Assembly: GCF_001557235.1 (NCBI RefSeq)
Contig: NZ_LSJI01000193.1
Coordinates: forward strand, 1 to 14,427
DNA length: 14,427 nucleotides
Direction: 5' to 3'
Origin: Phenylobacterium sp. CCH9-H3
GTDB taxonomy: Bacteria > Pseudomonadota > Alphaproteobacteria > Caulobacterales > Caulobacteraceae
Made by a program: the position numbers and the translations under genes. Position 1 is the first letter of the stretch. The number at the start of each line of letters is the position of its first letter. Below are positions 7,650 to 14,034 of this stretch, piece by piece. Under the pieces are notes generated by a model, which saw only the letters and a program-made list of their open reading frames with translations, had not been told where the DNA came from and did no database searches.

Positions 7650-8515
7650 CCCTGAACCTCCTCAAGGCCTGGCAGGGGGCCAAGGCGCGCCTGGAGGCGG
7701 CGGGCATTTCCAGTCCGGTGATCGACGCACGCCTCCTGGTGGAGGCCGCCGCCGAAGCGACACGGATGGACATCGTCACCGATCCCTATCGCGCGCTTAC
7801 GGCAGAGCACGAGGCGACTCTCGAGGACTATGTGGCCCGCCGCGAACGGCGCGAGCCGGTCAGCCACATCCTGGGGCGCAAGGGCTTCTGGAAGATCATG
7901 CTGGGCGTCACGCGGGACGTGCTGACACCGCGGCCCGACACCGAGACCGTGGTCGAGTTCGCGCTGCGTGATTTTCCGGAGAACGCCCCCTGGCGGATCC
8001 TGGACCTGGGCATCGGCTCGGGCGCGATCCTGCTGGCCCTGCTGGCCGAGCGGCCGGCGGCCAAGGGGCTGGGCGTGGACGTCTCCGAGGAGGCGCTCGC
8101 CGTGGCGCGGGACAACGCCGCCTCGCTGGGCCTGGCGAACCGCGTGGCGCTCCTGCGCGGCGACTGGACGGCGGGCCTCGAGGACGCATCCTTCGACCTG
8201 GTGGTCTCCAACCCGCCCTACATCGCCACCCACGTGATCGAGACCCTGGAGCCCGAAGTCCGCGACCACGAGCCGCGCCTGGCGCTGGAGGGCGGCGCCG
8301 ACGGCCTGGACCACTACCGCATCCTGGCGCCCGAGATCCTGCGCGTGCTGAAGCCCGGCGGCCGCTTCGCCGTGGAGATCGGCTACGACCAGAAAGACGC
8401 TGTGGAGGCCCTCTTCAAGGCGGCCGGCGCAGTGTTCGTGCAGACGGTCCGCGACCTCGCCGATCGCGACCGCGTCGTGGTGGGCGAGAAAAAGCCCTTG
8501 GAAACGGCGGGCTGA
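7646..8515 (+). CDS. prmC: Peptide chain release factor N5-glutamine methyltransferase
   Basis: PrmC (HemK) methylates the Gln of the GGQ motif in RF1 and RF2 using S-adenosylmethionine, raising release activity. The 289-residue protein has the N-terminal helical substrate-binding domain (1-80) and the linker with PRPDTE (95-100). The Rossmann SAM-binding motif LDLGIGSGAILLAL starts near 119, and the catalytic NPPY is at 189-192. Its start is the ATG overlapping the MOSC stop; the frame is open further upstream, but MTLNLLKAWQGAKARLEAAG is the proper family opening. In many bacteria prmC follows prfA directly; here four genes separate them. An uncoded stretch of 241 bases follows before the DUF4167 gene. 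Confidence 0.96.
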   Translation: MTLNLLKAWQGAKARLEAAGISSPVIDARLLVEAAAEATRMDIVTDPYRALTAEHEATLEDYVARRERREPVSHILGRKGFWKIMLGVTRDVLTPRPDTETVVEFALRDFPENAPWRILDLGIGSGAILLALLAERPAAKGLGVDVSEEALAVARDNAASLGLANRVALLRGDWTAGLEDASFDLVVSNPPYIATHVIETLEPEVRDHEPRLALEGGADGLDHYRILAPEILRVLKPGGRFAVEIGYDQKDAVEALFKAAGAVFVQTVRDLADRDRVVVGEKKPLETAG

Positions 8516-8756
8516 CTCGCTACATCAGATCACGTCTCCACCCAAATTCGTCGGTGTTGCAGGTAGATGCGTCCCCATGAAGGACGCCCGCCCGGCCCGA
8601 CAGGCGCGACGCTTCCTAGCCTCTCGCTGATGAGCTTCCGGGCGGAAGACGGGGAAAACACACGTCTTCACATGACTGACCGGGCCAAGGCTCGACCACG
8701 CTGAAGGCCAAGGCGTCGATAGGGACGCTAGGGAAGAACCGAACGGTTTCCGAATT
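8516..8756 (+). promoter_or_regulatory. Structured non-coding stretch upstream of the DUF4167 gene
   Basis: This 241-base gap has more dyads than the other gaps in the window. Stems are GCGTCC/GGACGC (8569-8574 with 8582-8587), CTTCCG/CGGAAG (8635-8640 with 8643-8648), GAAGACG/CGTCTTC (8645-8651 with 8663-8669), GCGTC/GACGC (8713-8717 with 8724-8728) and AACCG/CGGTT (8737-8741 with 8744-8748). The second and third stems compete for the same GGAAG, so they are mutually exclusive as drawn. Two short reading frames lie inside: 17 codons from 8577 (Arg/Ala-rich) and 45 codons from 8567; neither has a convincing ribosome-binding site or a recognisable product. No clear promoter or T-tracted terminator is seen. 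It could be a 5' leader with regulatory RNA structure, an sRNA gene, or just GC-rich sequence prone to chance stems. Confidence 0.35.
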
Positions 8757-9773
8757 ATGAGAGATTTCAAGGGTATGAAGCGCCAGCGAGGGCGCAATCG
8801 GGGCGGCGGCGGTGGCGGCGGCGGCAAGCCGCAGCAGCATAACGCCAACCGCGCGTTCGATTCGAACGGCCCCGACGGCGTGAAGGTGCGCGGCAACGCC
8901 CAGCACGTGTTCGAGAAGTATCAGCAACTTGCGCGCGACGCGACGTCCGCCGGCGACCGGGTCCTGGCGGAAAACTACCTGCAGCACGCGGAGCACTATT
9001 TCCGGCTCCTGCGCGCCATCCAACCGAACCGGCCGGCAAGCGAGATCTACAACCGCGACCAGTTCGCTTCCGGCTACGACATCGACTTCGAGGATGAGAG
9101 CGGCCAGCAACAAGCGATGGCCGCCGACGAGGCCGCCGCGGAGAACGAGGCTCGCGAGGACGGCGAAGGGCGCGATCAGAACCGTGACCGGGATCAGAAC
9201 CGCGACCAGAACCGCAACCGCGACCGCGGCGAATGGCAGGGCCGCGACCGGGACGATCGTCCGCGGGACCGGGACCGCGGCGGCGACGGTTCCCGCGACC
9301 GCTGGCGTGATCGCGATGGCCGTGACCAGAACCGCAACCGCAACCGCGATGATCGGCCCCGCGATGACCGTCCGCGCGACGATCGCCCCCGGGACGACCG
9401 GCCCCGCGCCGAGAGCGACGAGCGTCCCGCCGACGACCGGCCGCGCCTGGAGCGCGAGGAGCGCGCCCCGCGTGAGGACCGTCCGCGCCGCGAGCGCAAC
9501 CGTGACCGGGACCGTGACCGCGACGACCGGCCCGAGCGCGATCCCCTGGCCGTCGTACAGCCGCAGGGCGACCCTGCGCCCCAGGAACGTGGCCCGATGC
9601 TGCGCGACTCCGAAGGTGGCGCCAGCCACGCGCCGGCCTTCCTGCAGGCCGTGACCCGGCCCGCCCCCGCGGCCGACGCCGGCGAAGAGAAACCCAAACC
9701 CCGCCGCCGCCGCGCCCCGCGCACTTTCGAGGGCGGCGAGGCCGCGCCGGCCACCGCCGACTCCGAGGACTAG
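8757..9773 (+). CDS. DUF4167 domain protein with long Arg/Asp-rich tail
   Basis: The 338-residue protein is basic at its start (MRDFKGMKRQRGRNRG, then eight Gly). It then carries the DUF4167 domain (about 25-100), with FDSNGPDGVKVRGNAQHVFEKY and LAENYLQHAEHYFRLL, a helical segment typical of this alphaproteobacterial family. Residues 139-262 are low-complexity Arg/Asp/Asn/Pro, including four tandem DDRPR units at 198-217. A Pro/Ala-rich stretch and a final RRRRAPR cluster follow. The make-up suggests an RNA- or ribosome-associated protein, but no function is established to my knowledge. The start at 8757 keeps the conserved MRDFKG opening, though its ribosome-binding site is poor; the ATG at 8775 is the alternative. 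The position after prmC fits alphaproteobacterial gene order as I recall it. A hairpin follows the stop. Confidence 0.9.
   Translation: MRDFKGMKRQRGRNRGGGGGGGGKPQQHNANRAFDSNGPDGVKVRGNAQHVFEKYQQLARDATSAGDRVLAENYLQHAEHYFRLLRAIQPNRPASEIYNRDQFASGYDIDFEDESGQQQAMAADEAAAENEAREDGEGRDQNRDRDQNRDQNRNRDRGEWQGRDRDDRPRDRDRGGDGSRDRWRDRDGRDQNRNRNRDDRPRDDRPRDDRPRDDRPRAESDERPADDRPRLEREERAPREDRPRRERNRDRDRDRDDRPERDPLAVVQPQGDPAPQERGPMLRDSEGGASHAPAFLQAVTRPAPAADAGEEKPKPRRRRAPRTFEGGEAAPATADSED
9348..9407 (+). repeat. Four tandem 15-base units encoding DDRPR
   Basis: Codons 198-217 of the DUF4167 gene encode DDRPR four times in a row. The DNA units differ at several third positions (GATGATCGGCCCCGC, GATGACCGTCCGCGC and so on), so the protein repeat is kept while the DNA has drifted. 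This argues for selection on the amino-acid pattern or for an old duplication. Confidence 0.85.
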
Positions 9774-9779
9774 GGATGG

Positions 9780-9801
9780 TCCCTCCCCGCTGAGGGAGGG
9801 A
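9780..9801. terminator. Hairpin between convergent DUF4167 and hydrolase genes
   Basis: TCCCTCCC (9780-9787), loop CGCTGA, GGGAGGGA (9794-9801) is a perfect 8-bp stem seven bases after the DUF4167 stop and eight bases before the end of the convergent hydrolase gene. No T-run follows on either strand, so it is a terminator-like hairpin by position only. Confidence 0.5.
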
Positions 9802-9808
9802 TCGGTTC

Positions 9809-10884
9809 CTACTCCGACCGCGTCAGCAGCGCCGCCAGTTCGTCCTTCCACAGAGCCGCCCACGTGTGGCTGCCGTGGCCACGGGTCTTCTCGCTGGCCG
9901 GAATCAGCACGAACCGCGTGGTCCTGAGCCGCCTCGCCTCGCGCTCGGCGATACCGAGGTCAGGCGGGTTGATGAAGTCGTCGGCCGAGTTCACCCAGGT
10001 CATGGGCGCGACAATCTTCTCCAGGTCATTGGACGGATCGTAGGTCCGCGAGGCGTCGAGCTGATAGATCAGGTCGTTGGCGTCCACCGGCGCCATTCGC
10101 CGGGCCAGCTCCGGCCCGATCCAGGCATCCACGGCCTCGCGGGTCGGCAGCTGGTTCTGCATCGGCAAGGGCGAGGCGCCGGCGAGGATCAGCAGACTCT
10201 GCGCGGTCCGCAGGCCCTGGACCGGCTGGTCCGCGTAGTCGCCGCCCTTCCAGGCCGGGTCGGCCTGGACCGCGTCGATCGCCATCTTGCGCCAGAGCCG
10301 GTTCCGGCCCGCGATCTCGACGGGCAGGCAGGCCATCGGCATCAGCGCCTGCGAGGCCTGCGGCCACGTCTCGGCCCACAGGAAGCCGTGCATGCAGCCC
10401 ATGGACGTTCCCATCAGCAGCCGCAGGCGCTCGATCTTCAAGCCCCGGGTGACCAGCACGTGCTGCGCCTCGACCATGTCGGCGTAGTCGTACTTCGGGA
10501 ACTTGATCCGCAGGCCGTCCGACGGCTTGGACGAGCCGCCGTGGCCGATATTGTCCGGCAGGATGATGAAGTACTTCGCCGGGTCCAGCAGGCCGCCCGG
10601 CGCGAACAGCACGTCGGCGAACTGCGGGCTGAGGAACTGGCGCCCGGTCCCGCCGGTGCCGTGCAGGATCAGGACGGCGTTGGTCACCTTGCCTGAGGCG
10701 TCGGTCTTCGGCGCGCCCAGGGTGTGTAGCGGATCTTCAGCTCGGCCAGGGTCTCGCCCCTGCGGAACCTGAAGTCCCGGATGACGTAGTCGTGCGTGGC
10801 CGGCTCGGGCGTCGCCGCGGCGCTTCCGAACGCCAGCAGCGCGACCGCGGCCGCCATGGTGAAGCTACGCCAGATGCGCCGCAT
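9809..10884 (-). pseudogene. Secreted alpha/beta hydrolase, homoserine O-acetyltransferase (MetX)-like, frameshifted
   Basis: Two reading frames together make one MetX-like alpha/beta hydrolase. The first (10884 to 10684, 66 aa) has a signal peptide (MRRIWRSFTMAAAVALLAFG) and an N-terminal strand region up to LKIRYT. The second (10687 to 9809, 292 aa from a GTG) has LILHGTGGTG, the nucleophile elbow GTSMG (Ser95), GRNRLWRKMAIDAV, an acid in WVNSADDFINPPD and His in RGHGSHTW. Frame 1 then turns to Arg/Pro nonsense. Adding one base near 10724 (TACACACCC becoming TACACCACCC) restores continuous RYTTLGAPKTDASGKV into frame 2, giving about 358 residues, the usual size. A good ribosome-binding site (GAGGAG) precedes the 10884 ATG. 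Many MetX-like secreted hydrolases are not acetyltransferases, so substrate is unknown. It is either a recent pseudogene or a sequencing error; the catalytic part is otherwise intact. Confidence 0.85.
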
Positions 10885-10946
10885 GCCGCTCTCCTCGTGG
10901 ACGGCGGCACTCTAGCCGATCGACCTGCCGCGGCCAGCCGCCGGCG

Positions 10947-12944
10947 CTAGAACCGGTAGCCCACGCCCATCCGGAACGAGCGGCCCGGCAGCGGGACGAT
11001 GTCCTTCAGGAACGAAGCGTGCTCGCGCGCCTCGACGTTGGTCAGGTTGTGACCGTCCAGGAAGACCTTGAGGTCGGCGTTGCTGGCAAAGGGACGCACC
11101 ACCAGCGAGGCGTTCAGCATGGTGTAGCCATCGGTGGGCAGCTCGAAGCTGGCCACGCGGTCCTGCTTGCCCACCGTGTGGACCTCGAGGGTCCCGGTCC
11201 ACCAGCTGTCCTCGTAGACCCCGCGAGCGGTGAGCGACCACGGCGGGATGCGCACGGCTGGGCCCGTGTCGGTCTTGCCGCGCACGTAGTCGCCCGCCGC
11301 TTCCAGGCGGAAGCTCTTCTCGCCCGAGCGCCAGGGCGTGTAGCCGATCTCGGCCTCGGCCCCGTAGAACTTCGCCCCGCTCTGCACGAAGTTGAAGACC
11401 GGGAAGCCGGACTCGTCGTCGATCGCGCCCGTGGGGACCAGATCGATGAAGTTGTCGTAGTCGGCGTAGAAGCCGTGCAGGTCCAGGGTCCAGGCCTCGC
11501 TCGCGTAATGGGCCGTGGTGTCCAGGGAGTACGAGACCTCCTTGTCGAGGGTGGGATCGCCGACCTCGAAAGCGCCGGTCGCCGGGTGGGCCCCGAACGA
11601 GCTCAGTTCCTCCTCGGTGAGGCCGCGGCTGGTGCGGGACAGCGAGGCGCCGAAGAACCAGCCTTCCGCCGGCCGCACGAACGCGCCGACGGACGCCGAG
11701 ATGTTGGTGAAGTCACGATCGGCCCGCTCGTTCTTGATCGAGCGGCTGTCGATCCGGATCCCGCCCTCGACGCCCCAGCTGTCCCGGTCCAGGCGCTGCA
11801 GGGTGAAGACGCCGATCTCGTCGATCTTGGTGGCGGGGATCAGCGCCTCTTCGCCGATCGCGTCGAAGTCGCGATGCAGGCCCTGGACGCCCACCGCGCC
11901 CTGCCAGCCCCCGCGATCCGGCTGCACCAGTTCGATGCGCCCCTCGTAGCCCTCGGACAGGAAGGTCGTCCCGCGCTCCTCGCCTTCGAACTCGGTGTGC
12001 TCGTAGTCGGAGTAGCCGCCGCTGAACTTGACGCTCTCGAACGGACCGAAGGCGAAATTCAGTCCGCCACGCGCGTCCACCCGGGTCTGCTTCAGGTCGA
12101 TGTGGACCTCTTCCTCGGCCGCGCTGCCGTAGGAGCTGTCCGTGTGCTTGATCGCCACGCCGCCCCACCCCGGCTCGCCGGCCCACGACAGGCCGCCGCC
12201 GAAGGCGTCCAGGTCGACGTAGGTGTTCGGCGCCTTGGTCCGGGCGCGCGAGGGTGCGGGCAGGCCGAGCTGGTCCGCGAGTTCCTTGGACATCGGGTCC
12301 ACCGGGATCTCGTAGTCGTCGCTGCGGCGGTGGGTTCCGTCCAGCGTGAGCGTGAAGCCGCCGCCGAAGCCGGCAGCCACGGCGCCGGAGACCGCCTTAC
12401 CTTCGTCGCCGGTGCTGTACGAGCCGAGGACGCGACCATGCACACCCTCGCGGAAGGTCGAGGGAATCCGGTTGTCGATGACGTTGACGATACCGCCGAT
12501 GGCCGAGCCGCCGTACGCCAGCGCCGAGGGGCCCCGCAGCACCTCGATGCGTTCGGCCTCCTGCGGGTCGCTGGCCACCTGGTGGTCGGGCGACAGGCCA
12601 GACGCGTCGATCAGCCCGACGCCGTTGGTCAGCACAAGCACCCGCGGACCCGACAGCCCGCGGATCACCGGCCGGCTGGCGCCGGGCCCGAAGAACGACG
12701 AGCGCACGCCGGGAAGATTGGCCAGCACGTCGCCCAGGCCCGCCGACGGCGCCAGGTCCAGCTGCTCGCGCTTCACGACATTGACGCTGGTGGTCGTGGA
12801 GTCGATCGAGACGACGTAGGGCGCGGCGGTGACGACCACCTCCGCCAGGTCCTTGCCACCACCGGCGTCGTCGGCCGCGAACGCAGGGGGAGAGGCGAGC
12901 AACGCGAGAACGCCGGCGGCGGCAAAGAGGGGAACGCGTGACAT
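10947..12944 (-). CDS. znuD: TonB-dependent outer-membrane receptor, ZnuD-like (zinc uptake)
   Basis: The 665-residue receptor has a signal peptide (1-23, ending AFA), a TonB-box-like DLAEVVVTA (32-40), a plug domain (about 45-160), a beta-barrel and a C-terminal Phe (GVGYRF) for outer-membrane assembly. The plug holds IRGLSGPRVLVLTNGVG, then ASGLSPDHQVASDP and IEVLRGPSALAYGGSAIGG, the pattern of ZnuD zinc receptors. Asp120-His121 align with the plug Asp-His that binds zinc in Neisseria ZnuD, as I recall it. The long His-rich loop of neisserial ZnuD is not evident. The gene is divergent from zur, and a Zur-box-like dyad lies 42 bases upstream of the start beside a TTGACG. Together these support zinc transport under Zur repression. 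The hydrolase gene follows by 62 bases on the same strand. TonB receptor is certain; zinc is likely. Confidence 0.9.
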   Translation of the reverse strand: MSRVPLFAAAGVLALLASPPAFAADDAGGGKDLAEVVVTAAPYVVSIDSTTTSVNVVKREQLDLAPSAGLGDVLANLPGVRSSFFGPGASRPVIRGLSGPRVLVLTNGVGLIDASGLSPDHQVASDPQEAERIEVLRGPSALAYGGSAIGGIVNVIDNRIPSTFREGVHGRVLGSYSTGDEGKAVSGAVAAGFGGGFTLTLDGTHRRSDDYEIPVDPMSKELADQLGLPAPSRARTKAPNTYVDLDAFGGGLSWAGEPGWGGVAIKHTDSSYGSAAEEEVHIDLKQTRVDARGGLNFAFGPFESVKFSGGYSDYEHTEFEGEERGTTFLSEGYEGRIELVQPDRGGWQGAVGVQGLHRDFDAIGEEALIPATKIDEIGVFTLQRLDRDSWGVEGGIRIDSRSIKNERADRDFTNISASVGAFVRPAEGWFFGASLSRTSRGLTEEELSSFGAHPATGAFEVGDPTLDKEVSYSLDTTAHYASEAWTLDLHGFYADYDNFIDLVPTGAIDDESGFPVFNFVQSGAKFYGAEAEIGYTPWRSGEKSFRLEAAGDYVRGKTDTGPAVRIPPWSLTARGVYEDSWWTGTLEVHTVGKQDRVASFELPTDGYTMLNASLVVRPFASNADLKVFLDGHNLTNVEAREHASFLKDIVPLPGRSFRMGVGYRF

Positions 12945-12984
12945 GGAGCGCCTTTTCGACGGCAGGCTTGAACTGGGGCGTCAT

Positions 12985-13013
12985 CGTTATGAAATAACAT
13001 AACCATTCGTCAA
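12985..13013 (-). promoter_or_regulatory. Zur-box-like operator within a znuD promoter candidate
   Basis: GTTAT-GAA-ATAAC (12986-12998) matches the arms and 3-base centre of the alphaproteobacterial Zur box (GTTATANTATAAC). A second, overlapping dyad is GTTATG-AAATAA-CATAAC (12986-13003), with 6-bp arms. This AT-rich patch stands out in the high-GC DNA. On the minus strand TTGACG (plus CGTCAA, 13008-13013) sits just upstream of the dyad and could be the znuD -35, placing the box over the spacer and -10, as expected for zinc-dependent repression. The patch is also 52-69 bases ahead of the zur start, so it could control both genes. Binding is inferred. Confidence 0.75.
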
Positions 13014-13054
13014 GCGCGTTGCCGCTCGGCATTGAAGTGGGTTAGCTGAGGACC

Positions 13055-13537
13055 ATGAGCGGCGCCTGCCACCATCACGATGATCATGACCACCACGGCC
13101 TGCACGGCCCGGCGCTGGGCCGCGCGCTGGCGGCCGCCGAGACGCGGTGCGCGGACACCCAGGAGCGGTTGACGCCGCCCCGCCGGCGGGTGCTGGAGCT
13201 GCTGCTGGCGGCCGATGCGCCGTTGAAGGCCTACGACCTGATCGCAGCCTACGGCGGCCAGGGCGAACCGGCCAAGCCGCCCACGGTCTATCGGGCGCTG
13301 GAATTCCTGGAACGCCTAGGATTCGCGCACCGGATCGAGAGCCTGAACGCCTATGTCCCCTGCCGCATCGAGGGCGGACACATGGCGGCCTTCCTGATCT
13401 GCGACTGCTGCGGCGAGGCCGCCGAATTCGAGCCCGACTTCGGCCCAACCCTCGCGGCGTCCCGCGCGGCCGGCTACGAGGTGCGGCAGGTGACGCTGGA
13501 GGCCCGCGGCCTCTGCGCCGGCTGTCGGGAGCACTAG
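13055..13537 (+). CDS. zur: Fur-family zinc uptake regulator
   Basis: Zur is a zinc-sensing dimeric repressor of zinc import genes. The 160-residue protein has a winged helix with PPTVYRALEFLERLGFAHRIE (75-95), the Fur-family recognition-helix pattern. Its dimer domain has GGHMAAFLICDCCGEAAEF, the Zur-type motif rather than the HHDHLIC of Fur. Cys116 and Cys119 with Cys154 and Cys157 (CAGC) form the structural zinc site; Cys103 and His109 are likely sensor ligands. The N-terminus is unusually His/Asp-rich: CHHHDDHDHHGLH (5-17). The start ATG at 13055 has TGAGGA very close upstream. It is divergent from the ZnuD-like receptor, with a Zur-box-like dyad between them, and the HAD phosphatase gene follows after 26 bases, possibly in the same transcript. 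The neighbouring zinc receptor makes Zur the best family assignment. Confidence 0.93.
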   Translation: MSGACHHHDDHDHHGLHGPALGRALAAAETRCADTQERLTPPRRRVLELLLAADAPLKAYDLIAAYGGQGEPAKPPTVYRALEFLERLGFAHRIESLNAYVPCRIEGGHMAAFLICDCCGEAAEFEPDFGPTLAASRAAGYEVRQVTLEARGLCAGCREH

Positions 13538-13563
13538 CGCTGCACGCGCGTTCCTGACCCCGC

Positions 13564-14034
13564 ATGCGCAGGCGGATCTACCTGGATTGCGACGGCGTGC
13601 TGGCCGACTTCGACCGCGGCGCCCAGGCGGTGCTCGGCATGCCGCCCCGCGCCTTCGAGCAACGCTATGGGATCAAGGAATTCTGGCGGCGGCTCGCCAA
13701 GGCGCCGAACTTCTTCGGAACCCTTGAACCGATGCCGGACGCGAAGGTCCTGTACGAGGCGGTGCGCCACAAGGAGCCTGTGATCCTCACCGGGCTGCCG
13801 CTCGGCCGCTGGGCCGCGCCGCAGAAGCGAGCCTGGGCCGAACGCCACTTCCCCGGCGTGCCGGTGATCACGACCCAGGCTGCGCTGAAGCGCGAGCATT
13901 GCCACCCGGGCGACGTGCTGGTGGACGACCGCGACAAGCACCGGCGGCTTTGGGAAGACGCCGGCGGGGTCTTCCTGCATCACAAGGACGCCCGCAGCTC
14001 CATCGCGGGGCTGCGGGCGCTGGGCTACATCTAG
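13564..14034 (+). CDS. HAD-superfamily phosphatase, 5'(3')-deoxyribonucleotidase-like (NT5C type)
   Basis: The 156-residue protein has the HAD motifs of the small NT5C branch. Motif I is YLDCDGVLADFD, with nucleophile Asp8 and acid Asp10. Motif II is Thr76 in VILTGLP, motif III probably Lys88, and motif IV is LVDDRDKHRRLWEDAGG with Asp121-Asp122. NT5C enzymes remove phosphate from (deoxy)nucleoside monophosphates with Mg2+, but bacterial members are loosely characterised and the substrate is not shown. The small cap region (about 20-65) is helical with FEQRYGIKEFWRRLAKAPNFF. No signal peptide. The ATG is 26 bases after the zur stop with no clear ribosome-binding site, so translation may depend on the zur transcript. 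Its TAG stop shares a CTAG with the convergent RcnB-type gene. Confidence 0.85.
   Translation: MRRRIYLDCDGVLADFDRGAQAVLGMPPRAFEQRYGIKEFWRRLAKAPNFFGTLEPMPDAKVLYEAVRHKEPVILTGLPLGRWAAPQKRAWAERHFPGVPVITTQAALKREHCHPGDVLVDDRDKHRRLWEDAGGVFLHHKDARSSIAGLRALGYI

Noticed and set aside
8567..8704. 45-codon frame in the gap before DUF4167
   Set aside because: AGG lies only three bases before the ATG and the product has no pattern; listed only as part of the leader.
8616..9863. A 415-codon minus-strand frame opposite DUF4167 that translates to Val/Ala-rich hydrophobic sequence
   Set aside because: It arises from reading the Arg/Asp repeat DNA backwards (GTC, GCG and similar codons); apparent membrane segments are an artefact.
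11019..12941. A 640-codon open frame on the plus strand opposite the ZnuD-like gene
   Set aside because: It is the mirror of a clear TonB-dependent receptor; long antisense frames are common in high-GC DNA. Its translation is Arg/Ala/Gly/Val-rich with no domain or ribosome-binding site.
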